Assembly: GCF_009764265.1 (NCBI RefSeq)
Contig: NZ_RWIR01000092.1
Span: 426,581 to 490,580 of the forward strand
Origin: Pseudomonas sp. PB101
GTDB lineage: Bacteria > Pseudomonadota > Gammaproteobacteria > Pseudomonadales > Pseudomonadaceae
Direction: 5' to 3'
DNA length: 64,000 nucleotides
Under the pieces are notes generated by a model that ran no database searches, had not been told where the DNA came from, and was given only the letters and a program-made list of their open reading frames with translations. The position numbers and the translations under genes are program-made. The first letter of the stretch is position 1. Each line of letters opens with the position of its first letter. This document shows, piece by piece, positions 9,122 to 17,001 of this stretch.

Positions 9122-9263
9122 ATGATATTTAACAATGACGGATATCAATGTATCCAGGGAGAAATCAAAAGATATGTCAAAACCTATCAGCCCACAAAAC
9201 ACAAAATTGTTACAGCCACACTGCAAATAGTACAAAATATAACAACAAGAATCAGCGCCCATA
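9122..9263 (-). promoter_or_regulatory. AT-rich leader/promoter region of the RHS operon
   Basis: A clearly AT-rich 140-bp stretch between the bidirectional terminator and the 354-residue gene. It must carry the promoter of the two-gene RHS operon. I see no confident -35/-10 pair or operator in it. Confidence 0.4.
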
Positions 9264-9298
9264 AAAAAACCAGGCAAACATCAATTGCCTGGTTTTTT
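9264..9298. terminator. Bidirectional terminator
   Basis: A stem AAAAAACCAGGCAA/TTGCCTGGTTTTTT with a seven-base loop gives a T-run on either strand. It ends the sigma-54-type regulator transcript (minus strand) and isolates the RHS operon behind it. Confidence 0.85.
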
Positions 9299-9317
9299 AT
9301 AAAGCCAATACACGCGC

Positions 9318-10244
9318 TTATATATTGATGCCTGTGAAGTATTCTTTCAGTGCCCGGACTTCAGCGACATCTCCTTGTTGTACAAGTTGATCTATCCATC
9401 CTTGTACAAGCACAGCAGATGGCCGGACAACCGGCAGATTCAAATGCTCCGGCAAGATTTCGTCACCCGTACTGACCAGCAATGCAAAGTGAATGACGTT
9501 CTCCAGTTCCCTGGTATTGCCCGGCCAACTGTGATGCTCCAGCGCAAGCTGTGCCGCTTCGCTGATCAGCGGCACCGGCAGGTCGAGGCGCTGGCTGTAG
9601 ATGCCGAGGAAGTATTCGGCCAGCGACAGGATGTCACCCGTGCGCTCGCGCAGCGCCGGCAGTTCCAGCGGGCCTTCGCTGAGGTAGTGATAAAGCCGCT
9701 CATGGAATTTTCCCGCGGCGACCGCCTGCGCCAGATCGATGCTGGTGGCCGCCACCAACCGCACATCCACCGGGCTTGGCTGATGGGCACCGACGCGAGT
9801 GACTTCGTGGTTCTCCAGGGCGGCGAGCAATTTGATCTGGATCGGCAGCGGCAAATCACCGATCTCGTCCAGATACAGCGTGCCGCCGTTGGCCGAGCCG
9901 AACCAGCCGGCACGGCTGCTCGCCGAACTGCTGTAGCTGCCCGCCGCATAGCCAAACAACTCGGCGTCGGCATAAGTCGGGCTGATGGCGCCGCAGTTGA
10001 CCGACACGAACAACCCGCCGCGATCACTGGCGCGGTGTATGTGGCGCGCCAGCAATTCCTTGCCGGTGCCGGTTTCACCACGGATCAGCACTGACACTGA
10101 ACGCGTGGCCAATTGCTCAAGGTCTTCACGCAATTGCCGTGAACGCGGATCGACAAACACCAGCGCCTTGGCGCGAATGCTCAGAGGACTTTTTTCGGCA
10201 TCGGGAAAGGTCAGCAGCGGCTGACCGAAGGTTTCAAAGCTCAT
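9318..10244 (-). CDS. SfnR-like sigma-54-type AAA+ regulator lacking GAFTGA
   Basis: A 308-residue protein made almost only of the AAA+ domain of enhancer-binding proteins. Walker A GETGTGKE is at residues 56-63, Walker B LYLDEIGD at 123-130, the arginine-finger region at FHERLYHYLSEGPLELPALR and sensor II at WPGNTRELENVIHFA. There is no N-terminal receiver or GAF domain. The loop normally reading GAFTGA, which touches sigma-54, reads GSYSSS at 102-107. The C-terminus (VQGWIDQLVQQGDVAEVRAL) is not a recognisable Fis-type helix-turn-helix. From memory it resembles the SfnR group linked to organosulfur use, which fits the neighbouring ats genes. Whether it can open sigma-54 promoters is doubtful. 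Confidence 0.78.
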   Translation of the reverse strand: MSFETFGQPLLTFPDAEKSPLSIRAKALVFVDPRSRQLREDLEQLATRSVSVLIRGETGTGKELLARHIHRASDRGGLFVSVNCGAISPTYADAELFGYAAGSYSSSASSRAGWFGSANGGTLYLDEIGDLPLPIQIKLLAALENHEVTRVGAHQPSPVDVRLVAATSIDLAQAVAAGKFHERLYHYLSEGPLELPALRERTGDILSLAEYFLGIYSQRLDLPVPLISEAAQLALEHHSWPGNTRELENVIHFALLVSTGDEILPEHLNLPVVRPSAVLVQGWIDQLVQQGDVAEVRALKEYFTGINI

Positions 10245-10310
10245 GGCAGACTCCCGCCCAAAACCGCCGGGAGACGGGGGCGCTTTACGAAAAAATGAAA
10301 TTCAAAAGGT

Positions 10311-10892
10311 TCAAGCGCGGCGCAGGGCGTGGTGTTCCATGCGGTTCTGCAAGCGATAGAGATAAGCAAAACCCTGCTCCCAGCGCTGATGACCGGACTT
10401 CACGTTGATATGCCCCGCCCCCGCCAGAATCCCCGCCTCGGCACCCCAGTTGCGCGCCAGCTCAAGCGCTCGCGGTGCACTGACGGCGCTGTCGTTGTCG
10501 GAGCTGACGACCTGGCTCGGAAATGGCAGCAGGTCCGTCGGAATCGGCGCAAAGTTGCGCAAGGCCGGCGCGCAGGCCGGGCGCTCGACGTCCGCCGGTG
10601 CGACCAGCAGGGCACCGCGCACCTGACGCAAGAACTGCACAGGCGCTGTAGCCGCCCAGTGCGCGACGGTGATGCAACCCAGGCTGTGGGCGATCAGGAT
10701 GACCGGCGTGCTGTCCGCGGCAATCGCCTCGGCCAGCGCCGCGACCCAGTCTTCGCGGCGCGGCGTCAGCCAGTCGGCCTGCTCCACCCGCGCACTGTTC
10801 GGCAGGCTGTTCTGCCAGTGGCTTTGCCAATGATCTTCCGGCGATCCTTGCCAGCCCGGCACAATCAGGTAGCGAATTGATTCGTTGCGCAT
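10311..10892 (-). CDS. RBBP9/YdeN-family serine hydrolase
   Basis: A 193-residue alpha/beta hydrolase of the RBBP9/YdeN family. The N-terminus YLIVPGWQGSPEDHWQSHWQ is the family hallmark. The nucleophile elbow is AHSLGC (usually GHSLG) in VILIAHSLGCITVAHW. A second Asp lies in VSSDNDSAVS and the catalytic His in GAGHINVKSG, the G-x-x-GH-I-N pattern expected. The length matches the family. It lies 66 bases upstream of the sigma-54-type regulator on the same strand and downstream of nothing obvious. Substrate is unknown. Confidence 0.85.
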   Translation of the reverse strand: MRNESIRYLIVPGWQGSPEDHWQSHWQNSLPNSARVEQADWLTPRREDWVAALAEAIAADSTPVILIAHSLGCITVAHWAATAPVQFLRQVRGALLVAPADVERPACAPALRNFAPIPTDLLPFPSQVVSSDNDSAVSAPRALELARNWGAEAGILAGAGHINVKSGHQRWEQGFAYLYRLQNRMEHHALRRA

Positions 10893-11005
10893 GGGGGAGC
10901 TCTCCTGCTGCGTGTCTGTTCCTGGTCGAGTATAGGGAGTGGATTTATATTCGTTAAGGAATAAGAAGCTATTTATTAAGACCTACATCGAATATCAAAT
11001 CCCGA

Positions 11006-11100
11006 CCTGTAGGCGCTGGCTTGCCAGCGATGGCGTCCTCCCAATCGATAAAGATGTTGCCTGTCCCGCCGCTATCGCTGGCAAGCCAGCTCCTACAGGG
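11006..11100. repeat. REP pair (GTAGGCGCTGGCTTGCCAGCG type)
   Basis: Two inverted REP copies, 11006-11036 and 11070-11100, in the gap between the hydrolase and exbD. The core GGCTTGCCAGCGAT is shared with copies near 37.5 and 49.6 kb. Confidence 0.8.
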
Positions 11101-11127
11101 GACAGTGTCTTCGCGAAAATCGCGGAA

Positions 11128-11163
11128 TAAAAAAAGGGCCGCACCCTGCCAAGGAGACGGCCC
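11128..11163 (-). terminator. Terminator of the tonB-exbB-exbD operon
   Basis: On the minus strand a GGGCCG/CGGCCC-based hairpin is followed by seven T, about 20 bases past the exbD stop. Confidence 0.8.
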
Positions 11164-11180
11164 CGGAAAACGAAAATCCG

Positions 11181-11582
11181 TTATCGCGCAGTGATCACTG
11201 ACAGCTTGGTGATCCCTGCCCGTTCAATCGATGCCATGGCCCGCGCCACCTCGCCGTAATTCACACCATCGTCCGCCTGCAACTGCACGCGCACCTCGGG
11301 GTCCCTGGCCTTTGCCGACTTGAGGTTGAACTCCAGCAAGTCCGGTTGTATTTCGTCCTTGTTGATAAACAGTTTGCCGGCCCCGTCGATGCTCACCACC
11401 AACGGGTCTTTCTGCTCCACCGGCGCCACTGCTTCGGTCTTGGGCAGATTTATCGGAATGGCGTTGGTCAACAGCGGTGCGGTGACGATGAACACCACCA
11501 GCAGCACCAGCATCACATCCACCAGCGGCGTCACGTTGATCTCGCTGAGCACCTCATCGGTGTCTTGCGTGGAGAAGGCCAT
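11181..11582 (-). CDS. exbD: ExbD biopolymer transport protein
   Basis: A 133-residue inner-membrane protein that, with ExbB, converts proton-motive force into TonB movement. It has one N-terminal membrane helix (VDVMLVLLVVFIVTAPLLTN) carrying the conserved Asp that takes part in proton flow, after the motif SEINVTPLVD. The rest is periplasmic. It starts one base after the exbB stop, so translation is coupled. Third gene of tonB-exbB-exbD. By gene order it matches the P. aeruginosa tonB2 set (PA0197-PA0199). Confidence 0.93.
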   Translation of the reverse strand: MAFSTQDTDEVLSEINVTPLVDVMLVLLVVFIVTAPLLTNAIPINLPKTEAVAPVEQKDPLVVSIDGAGKLFINKDEIQPDLLEFNLKSAKARDPEVRVQLQADDGVNYGEVARAMASIERAGITKLSVITAR

Positions 11583-11583
11583 A

Positions 11584-12309
11584 TCAGGACGCCTCCTTCA
11601 CTTTCTGCGCATTGCCCTGGGCTGCCGCCTTGTGCGCCGTTGGGTGGATCAGCACACGGAACGAGCTCTTCTGCGCCAGGCTGTAGAAGTCGTGGGCGAA
11701 GTCATCCAGGTCCGCCGCCGTCAGTTTCAAACGACGCAAAAAATAGTTGTAAACCAGCACCGCCGGCACCGCGACGGCGATCCCCACGCCGGTGGCGACC
11801 AGTGCCGCACCAATCGGTCCGGCGACCGTTTCAAGGCTTGCCGAGCCCGCCGCGCTGATGCCTTTCAACGCTTCCATGATTCCCCACACCGTGCCGAACA
11901 AACCAATGAACGGCGAGGTGCTGCCAATGCTCGCGAGCACAGCCAACCCGGTTTCCAGCGACCGGCGCTCACGCACGATCTGCTGACGCAAGGCACGCTC
12001 CAGACGATCCTGATGATTGATCGCCTGGCTCAAGTCCGCCGCCTGTGGCGCCTCGCCCACCTGGATGGCCGCATAACCGGCCTGGGCAACCCGGGCGGCC
12101 GCACCGGGCCGGGTTTCGCTCAGTTCGGCCGCCGAATCGAGACTCGAAGCGGCCCAGAATTGTTGGTGAAATTTTCGATCCTGTGCCTTGAGGCGGCCGA
12201 ACTGCACGCCCTTGAGCAATGCCAGCCCCCAGGTCGCGACGGAAAAAACCACCAGCAGCCAGATCACCGCGCTTTCGATGGATTCAAGTGGAGATGCCAG
12301 TAACGTCAT
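11584..12309 (-). CDS. exbB: ExbB/TolQ-family proton channel
   Basis: A 241-residue inner-membrane protein with three membrane helices: near residues 13-33, around 137-160 and around 172-198. The conserved region GLAVLASIGSTSPFIGLFGT followed by VWGIMEALKGI is the MotA/TolQ/ExbB domain. It partners ExbD and TonB to energise outer-membrane receptors. It is second in the tonB-exbB-exbD operon, 44 bases after tonB. Confidence 0.93.
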   Translation of the reverse strand: MTLLASPLESIESAVIWLLVVFSVATWGLALLKGVQFGRLKAQDRKFHQQFWAASSLDSAAELSETRPGAAARVAQAGYAAIQVGEAPQAADLSQAINHQDRLERALRQQIVRERRSLETGLAVLASIGSTSPFIGLFGTVWGIMEALKGISAAGSASLETVAGPIGAALVATGVGIAVAVPAVLVYNYFLRRLKLTAADLDDFAHDFYSLAQKSSFRVLIHPTAHKAAAQGNAQKVKEAS

Positions 12310-12353
12310 GGTGTATTCCTCGTGTAAACGTTTCGCGCGAAATTGGTTTCTGT

Positions 12354-13163
12354 TTAATGAATCTTGAAATCGATGGGCACGCTGACCCAGCCGTCCTGGG
12401 CGACGTCACCTTGCTTTGCCGGCACGAAACTCCAACGTTTCACCGCGTTCAGCGCCGCGTCGTCCAGCGCATCGCGACCACTGCTTTTCTGGATCTGGAT
12501 CTCGCCGGGCTTGCCGCTGGCCAGCACATGCACTCGCAACAGAACCGTGCCTTCCCAGCCGCGACGCTGGGCCAGCGACGGGTATTCCGGCGCCGGGTTT
12601 TTCAGGTAACCGGCAGTGGCGGAGGCCGGTGTCACCGGCGCGGGTGCAGGTGGTGCAGGTGGTGCCGGGGCCGCGACGGGCGCAGCCGGTTTCGCTGGCG
12701 CGGGGGGTTGCTCAACAGCCTTTGGCGCCGGTTTCGGTACGGGTTTGGCCACCGGCTTGGGCTTGGGAATCGGCTTTGGCGGAGGTGGCTTCACGGCCAG
12801 TTCGTCTTCCAGGGGCGGTGGTGGCTCAACCACCGGCTGCACCGGTTGCGGTGGCGGCGGCTCAATCACCGGTGGCGCCGGACGCGAAAACTCGATGGTC
12901 ATCGGTGGGACTTCCGGCGGCACGATCGGCAGCACCGGGGTCGGTTGCTGATTGACCCAATAGATCACCGCGCCATGCACCAGCAACGCCAGCACACCCA
13001 GCACAATCGCTTCCCGTCGGCGCAGGACGCCCTTGGGCGCTCGCTGCAAACGCAACTGCCCCAAGGGCACGCGGTGCGGTCGGCCGAGGTCGACCAATTC
13101 GCCACCGGGTGCCTGGCGCCACAGCACCTCATGTGCACCGGCGGCGATCTGGACATTGCCCAT
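12354..13163 (-). CDS. tonB: TonB energy transducer (TonB2 type)
   Basis: A 269-residue TonB. Residues 1-50 form a cytoplasmic extension before the membrane anchor (about 52-68, IVLGVLALLVHGAVIYWV); classical TonB lacks this extension, while P. aeruginosa TonB1 and TonB2 are known to vary here. A long Pro/Lys-rich spacer (about 75-180) should span the periplasm. The C-terminal domain has the YP box (PAPEYPSLAQRRGWEGTVLL) and ends WVSVPIDFKIH. It heads the tonB-exbB-exbD operon and lies just downstream of a TonB-dependent receptor on the same strand, so it may serve sulfate-ester uptake. A Fur-box-like sequence lies about 140 bases upstream. Confidence 0.92.
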   Translation of the reverse strand: MGNVQIAAGAHEVLWRQAPGGELVDLGRPHRVPLGQLRLQRAPKGVLRRREAIVLGVLALLVHGAVIYWVNQQPTPVLPIVPPEVPPMTIEFSRPAPPVIEPPPPQPVQPVVEPPPPLEDELAVKPPPPKPIPKPKPVAKPVPKPAPKAVEQPPAPAKPAAPVAAPAPPAPPAPAPVTPASATAGYLKNPAPEYPSLAQRRGWEGTVLLRVHVLASGKPGEIQIQKSSGRDALDDAALNAVKRWSFVPAKQGDVAQDGWVSVPIDFKIH

Positions 13164-13302
13164 TGTTTAACTCCCTGCGGTCTCTTTGCGGATGACCGGA
13201 ACGTCGTGCTGAACATCCCCCGACGACGTCCCGGTGGAGCAATCATTGGCTGGAACGCTTAGTTCCGAAAGTAATGTTTAAACTTATGTTTAGACCCGAA
13301 AC

Positions 13303-13316
13303 GAATAACAATTATC
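13303..13316 (-). promoter_or_regulatory. Fur-box-like sequence upstream of tonB
   Basis: The minus strand reads GATAATTGTTATTC, with the GATAAT hexamer and a partial inverted half. Against the 19-bp Fur consensus I count about 12 matches. It is placed as expected for iron control of tonB-exbBD. Moderate support only. Confidence 0.45.
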
Positions 13317-13328
13317 ATCAATCCAGCG

Positions 13329-13355
13329 CCAGAGCCCGCCGATCAAGGGCTCTGG
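13329..13355. other. Strong hairpin between sftP and tonB
   Basis: A perfect 9-bp inverted repeat CCAGAGCCC/GGGCTCTGG with a 9-base loop lies about 70 bases after the sftP stop. No T-run follows on either strand, so it is a weak terminator or an mRNA-stabilising end. Confidence 0.6.
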
Positions 13356-13422
13356 CTCAAAGGAAAAAAGACGATGCCTTTGCTGCATGGAAAGTATTCA
13401 TTCGAGGCATGCGTTTTCGCCG

Positions 13423-15783
13423 TCAGAAGTCGTATCGACCGGTCACGCCCAACGTCCGTGGCGTGCCGAGCAGGCCTTCATAACCGCCGTTGGCGGCCGT
13501 CCACAGCGTCGTGTAGTAGGTCTTGTCGAAGGCGTTTTTCAGCCACAGAGAAACGTCCCACTGCCCCTGGTTGAAGTCGCCGCGCAGGCCGGTGGACAGG
13601 TTGACCACGGCATAGCTGGGGATCTGGCCGAAGTCGGAATCTTCCACGGTGCCCACCGCTTTGGAACGGAACGCATAGCTGGCGGTGACGTACTCTTCGA
13701 AGCCGTTGCTCAGGTTCCACTTGTATTCGCCGTTGGCGTTGCCGATCCATTTCGAGGCGCCGACCACCTGATGGCCGCTGAGGTCGCAGGACGCCGGAGC
13801 ACCCGGCGCCAGGCTGACTTCCGGCGGGCACGGTGCATCCTTGTACGAGAGGTAGCTGACGTCGTTGTACGAGCCGTTGATGTTCAACGTCAGGCCGCGC
13901 AACGGGATCAGGGTGCTTTCGAATTCCACGCCGCGCGAGCGTACCGAGCCGGCGTTGGTCAGGTACTGCACGCGGTTGGCGTCGTCGTAGGCGTTGGTCT
14001 GATAGCCGTTGACCTGGGTCCAGAACAGGTTGGCGTTCAATTGCAGGCGACGGTCCCACAGGGTGCTCTTGAAGCCGAGTTCGGCGTTGTTGGCGCGCTC
14101 GGTGCCGATCAGCAGCGAGTCGGCTCCCGCCACCGGCGCGGTGCCGACGGCCAGGTTGACCCCACCGGATTTTTCGCCATGGGACAACGTGGCGTAGGTG
14201 AGCAGGTCGTCGGTGAGGCGATAGCTGAGGTTCAACAGCCCCGATGGACTCGAGCTGTACTGGTTCAGATCGCCGGAATCGTAGGCCCCCGCGCGAGCGC
14301 GTCGTGACGCGGCCGCCGCGCCGGTGACCGCGGTACCACCGGCGGGTGCGTCACGGGTGACCCAGGCGTTTTTCTCTTCATAGGTGCCGCGCAGGCCGGC
14401 GGTGAAGTCCAGGCGCTCGGTCAGGTGCCAGGTGCCTTGGGCGAACAGCGCGAAACTGTTGGTTTCGATATGACCGTTGCCGACACTGTCGATGTTGTTC
14501 AGCGCACCGGTGGGCGTGCCGCTCCAGATGTCCGCCTGCGGGCCGTAAAAGGTGAAGGACTTGTTGTCCAGGTTGGAACCGAAGTAGTAGGCGCCAAGCA
14601 CGTAATCGAAGAATCCGCCGGTAGGCGACGCCAGGCGAAACTCCTGGGAATACTGTTTGTCCTCCACCGAAACGCCGGCGTTGTAGAAGGCGGTTGCGTT
14701 CAGGCCGTCATCATTGCGCGGGGTGAAATTCCACCAGCGATAGGAGCTGATGGAGGTCAGGGTGAAGTCGCTCGGCAGCGTCCAGTTGGCCTCCACCGAT
14801 GTGCCGCCCTGATGCACGGTGACGTGCTGGTCGTTGTTCAGGTTGACCTTGCGGTGGGTGCCGTCAACCAGGGTCGCGCCCGCGGCATTGGCCCGAGCCT
14901 GATAAAGGTTGGTGCCATTGATGGTCGGCCCGGTGTTGTACAGCACACGGGTGCCGGCGCTGGAGTCTTCCTCGTTGTAGTCGCCGATCCAGCGCAGGTT
15001 GAATGACTCGTTGGGCTTGAACAGCAACTGGCCACGGAAGCCATCGCGAGAGCCGCCGTTCAAGTCATGGCCGTCGAATTCGTTCTTGATATCGCCGTCG
15101 CTGCGGGTGCGGTAGGCAGAAAAGCGTCCGGCCAGTTCGTCATTCAACGGACCGGAAATCGTGCCCTTGGTCTGGAAATAACCGTCCTCGCCCACCGAAG
15201 ATTCGATGCTGCGCTCCGGAGTAAACGTTGGCGCACGGGTGCTGATGTTGATCACACCGGCGGTGGTGTTTTTACCGAACAACGTGCCTTGCGGACCACG
15301 CAGCACTTCGAGCTGCTCGATGTCCATCAGATCGAACACGGCCATGCCCGGCCGCCCGAGGTAAACGTTGTCGATGTACAGCCCGACACTGCCTTCCAGA
15401 CCATCGCTGGCCGGGTTGTTGCCCAGGCCTCGAATCGACACGCTGGACTGGCGCGCATGCATGTAGGCGACGTTGACGCTGGGCACCAGTTGCTGCAAAT
15501 CCTGAATGCGATAGACCCGCTGGGTTTCCAGGGTCTGGCCGCTGACCACGCTCATGGGGGTCGGTACGTCCTGCGAACTTTCCTCGCGGCGGCGAGTGGT
15601 TACGGTCACGGTTTGCAGTTGCGTATTGTCGGCCGTGGCGGTTTTTGCCGGGGTGGTTTCAGGGGTGGCACTGTCGGCCGCATAACCCTGAGTCCAACTG
15701 GCGCTGCCGGCCAGCAACAGAGCGAGAGGAAGGCGTTTGAGCCGTTGGGGTGAAGAGGTTGGGGCGAGGTGCAACGGACTCAT
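13423..15783 (-). CDS. sftP: TonB-dependent outer-membrane receptor for sulfate esters (SftP)
   Basis: A 786-residue outer-membrane beta-barrel receptor. It has a signal peptide (PLALLLAGSASWTQGYAADS), a TonB box within LQTVTVTTRRREE, then a plug domain (SVSIRGLGNNPA, VLRGPQGTLFGKNTTAGVIN) and a barrel ending in the C-terminal Phe signal (LGVTGRYDF). It is the closest neighbour of atsK on one side and tonB-exbBD on the other. In P. putida S-313 the receptor gene at this place is sftP, required with the ats genes for sulfate-ester growth, and PAO1 has PA0192 here. Expected substrates are alkyl or aryl sulfate esters rather than a siderophore, which is inferred from context. Confidence 0.85.
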   Translation of the reverse strand: MSPLHLAPTSSPQRLKRLPLALLLAGSASWTQGYAADSATPETTPAKTATADNTQLQTVTVTTRRREESSQDVPTPMSVVSGQTLETQRVYRIQDLQQLVPSVNVAYMHARQSSVSIRGLGNNPASDGLEGSVGLYIDNVYLGRPGMAVFDLMDIEQLEVLRGPQGTLFGKNTTAGVINISTRAPTFTPERSIESSVGEDGYFQTKGTISGPLNDELAGRFSAYRTRSDGDIKNEFDGHDLNGGSRDGFRGQLLFKPNESFNLRWIGDYNEEDSSAGTRVLYNTGPTINGTNLYQARANAAGATLVDGTHRKVNLNNDQHVTVHQGGTSVEANWTLPSDFTLTSISSYRWWNFTPRNDDGLNATAFYNAGVSVEDKQYSQEFRLASPTGGFFDYVLGAYYFGSNLDNKSFTFYGPQADIWSGTPTGALNNIDSVGNGHIETNSFALFAQGTWHLTERLDFTAGLRGTYEEKNAWVTRDAPAGGTAVTGAAAASRRARAGAYDSGDLNQYSSSPSGLLNLSYRLTDDLLTYATLSHGEKSGGVNLAVGTAPVAGADSLLIGTERANNAELGFKSTLWDRRLQLNANLFWTQVNGYQTNAYDDANRVQYLTNAGSVRSRGVEFESTLIPLRGLTLNINGSYNDVSYLSYKDAPCPPEVSLAPGAPASCDLSGHQVVGASKWIGNANGEYKWNLSNGFEEYVTASYAFRSKAVGTVEDSDFGQIPSYAVVNLSTGLRGDFNQGQWDVSLWLKNAFDKTYYTTLWTAANGGYEGLLGTPRTLGVTGRYDF

Positions 15784-15830
15784 AAGGCGGGGTTCCCGAT
15801 CAGAAAGTGATTCTTTATTGCTTGATAGGC

Positions 15831-15894
15831 CGCCATCGCGGGCAAGCCCGCTCCTACAGATCCCCTGTGGGAGCGGGCTTGCCCGCGATGGCGT
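15831..15894. repeat. REP pair (GTGGGAGCGGGCTTGCCCGCGATGG)
   Basis: Two tightly packed inverted copies (CCATCGCGGGCAAGCCCGCT and its complement) between the end of atsK and the start of sftP. The pair can fold into a long cruciform-like hairpin and may reduce read-through from atsK into sftP. Confidence 0.85.
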
Positions 15895-15898
15895 CAGG

Positions 15899-16819
15899 TC
15901 AGACGCCGCCGATATCCGGCCCTTTCACGGTCTGGCTGACCTGCCCGTTCACACCCACCGCCACCTCGCCCTTGAGCGTCACACGGCGCACGATCCGGTC
16001 CTGGGTGCCGTAGTCATCCACCGCGTAATGCTGGGTGGAGCGGTTGTCCCAGATCGCCACATCGCCAGCCTTCCAGCGCCAGCGCACGATGTTTTCCTGG
16101 CGGATCACATGGCTCTGCAACAACCCGAACAGGTGCGCCGAATCAGCCTGGGAATAGCCCTTGATGCGCTTGACGAAATGCCCCAGCAGCAAGCTCTTCT
16201 CACCGCTGATCGGGTGCACGCGGACCACCGGGTGTTCGGTCTCGTAGACGGTCGAGGTGAAGATCTTGCGATAGCGCTCCAGCTTTTCCGCCGAGACGTC
16301 AGGCCTGGTGCCGGCGTAGTCGTATTCGTTGCTGTGCACCGCGACCAGTTTGTCGGCCAGCTCGCGCAGCTCCTCAGACAAGCCGCTGTAGGCGGTGGCG
16401 GTGTTGGCCCACAGGGTGTCGCCGCCGAAAGCCGGGGCCACCACCGAGCGCAGGATCGAGGCTTTCGGGTAGGCCTCGACGAAGGTCACGTCGGTGTGCC
16501 AGGAGCTCGCGCGCTGACCTTCGGCACCGTCCAGTTCCAGCAGAAAACGCGTGCCTTCGCGCACTGGCACGGTCGGGTGCGCCACCGGTTCGCCGAGCAG
16601 GTGAGCGAACGCTTCCTGGCGCTGATCGTCGAGCTGGGTCTGCTCGCGGAAGAAGATCACCTTGTATTGCAGCAGCGCCTGTTGGATGGCTTCGACGGTG
16701 GCGGCATCCAGCTCGCCGGAAAGCTCTACGCCACGAATTTCGGCACCGATGCGACCGGCCACCGGGTGGATTTCAAGCGCGTGAACAGCGGGTTGTACTG
16801 CGAAAGCGGCGTTGCTCAT
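15899..16819 (-). CDS. atsK: Alkylsulfatase, 2-oxoglutarate/Fe(II) dioxygenase (AtsK)
   Basis: A 306-residue TauD-family dioxygenase that oxidises alkyl sulfate esters to an aldehyde and sulfate, using 2-oxoglutarate, Fe(II) and O2. The iron triad is visible at the positions known from P. putida AtsK: His108 and Asp110 in SSWHTDVTF, and His264 in NRSTQHYAVDD. The 2-oxoglutarate-binding Arg275 and Arg279 lie in GTQDRIVRR. The length also fits. A GAGGG lies 8 bases before the ATG. It is cytoplasmic and divergent from the LysR gene sftR, which in P. putida controls it. It sits upstream of sftP on the same strand, so AtsK and SftP may be co-expressed. Confidence 0.92.
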   Translation of the reverse strand: MSNAAFAVQPAVHALEIHPVAGRIGAEIRGVELSGELDAATVEAIQQALLQYKVIFFREQTQLDDQRQEAFAHLLGEPVAHPTVPVREGTRFLLELDGAEGQRASSWHTDVTFVEAYPKASILRSVVAPAFGGDTLWANTATAYSGLSEELRELADKLVAVHSNEYDYAGTRPDVSAEKLERYRKIFTSTVYETEHPVVRVHPISGEKSLLLGHFVKRIKGYSQADSAHLFGLLQSHVIRQENIVRWRWKAGDVAIWDNRSTQHYAVDDYGTQDRIVRRVTLKGEVAVGVNGQVSQTVKGPDIGGV

Positions 16820-16895
16820 GGGTAGACCCTCATCAGACTGCTTGCGGTTGACCGGCCTCGAAACACTGCTCTATCTATATTCTTTTTTGATCTAA

Positions 16896-16905
16896 TAGAT
16901 ATCTA
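16896..16905. promoter_or_regulatory. Candidate SftR operator between atsK and sftR
   Basis: The divergent promoter region contains the palindrome TAGATATCTA, with a related CTATCTATAT at 16871-16880. It fits the T-N11-A style of LysR-type sites and is centred about 80 bases upstream of atsK. Assignment to SftR is inference. Confidence 0.4.
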
Positions 16906-17001
16906 CATGCTTCGTTGACGGAATAAGAGGTTGCATTTAAAACCTCAGTCAACCCTCGTCGCAAATGCCTTCGAGCTATTTTTAGGATGCCGGAAAAGCA
17001 T

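Noticed and set aside
8057..9277. Longer 406-residue version of the RHS partner
   Set aside because: The extra 52 residues start within the terminator stem at 9264-9298 and encode a Cys-rich stretch not expected in a real N-terminus.
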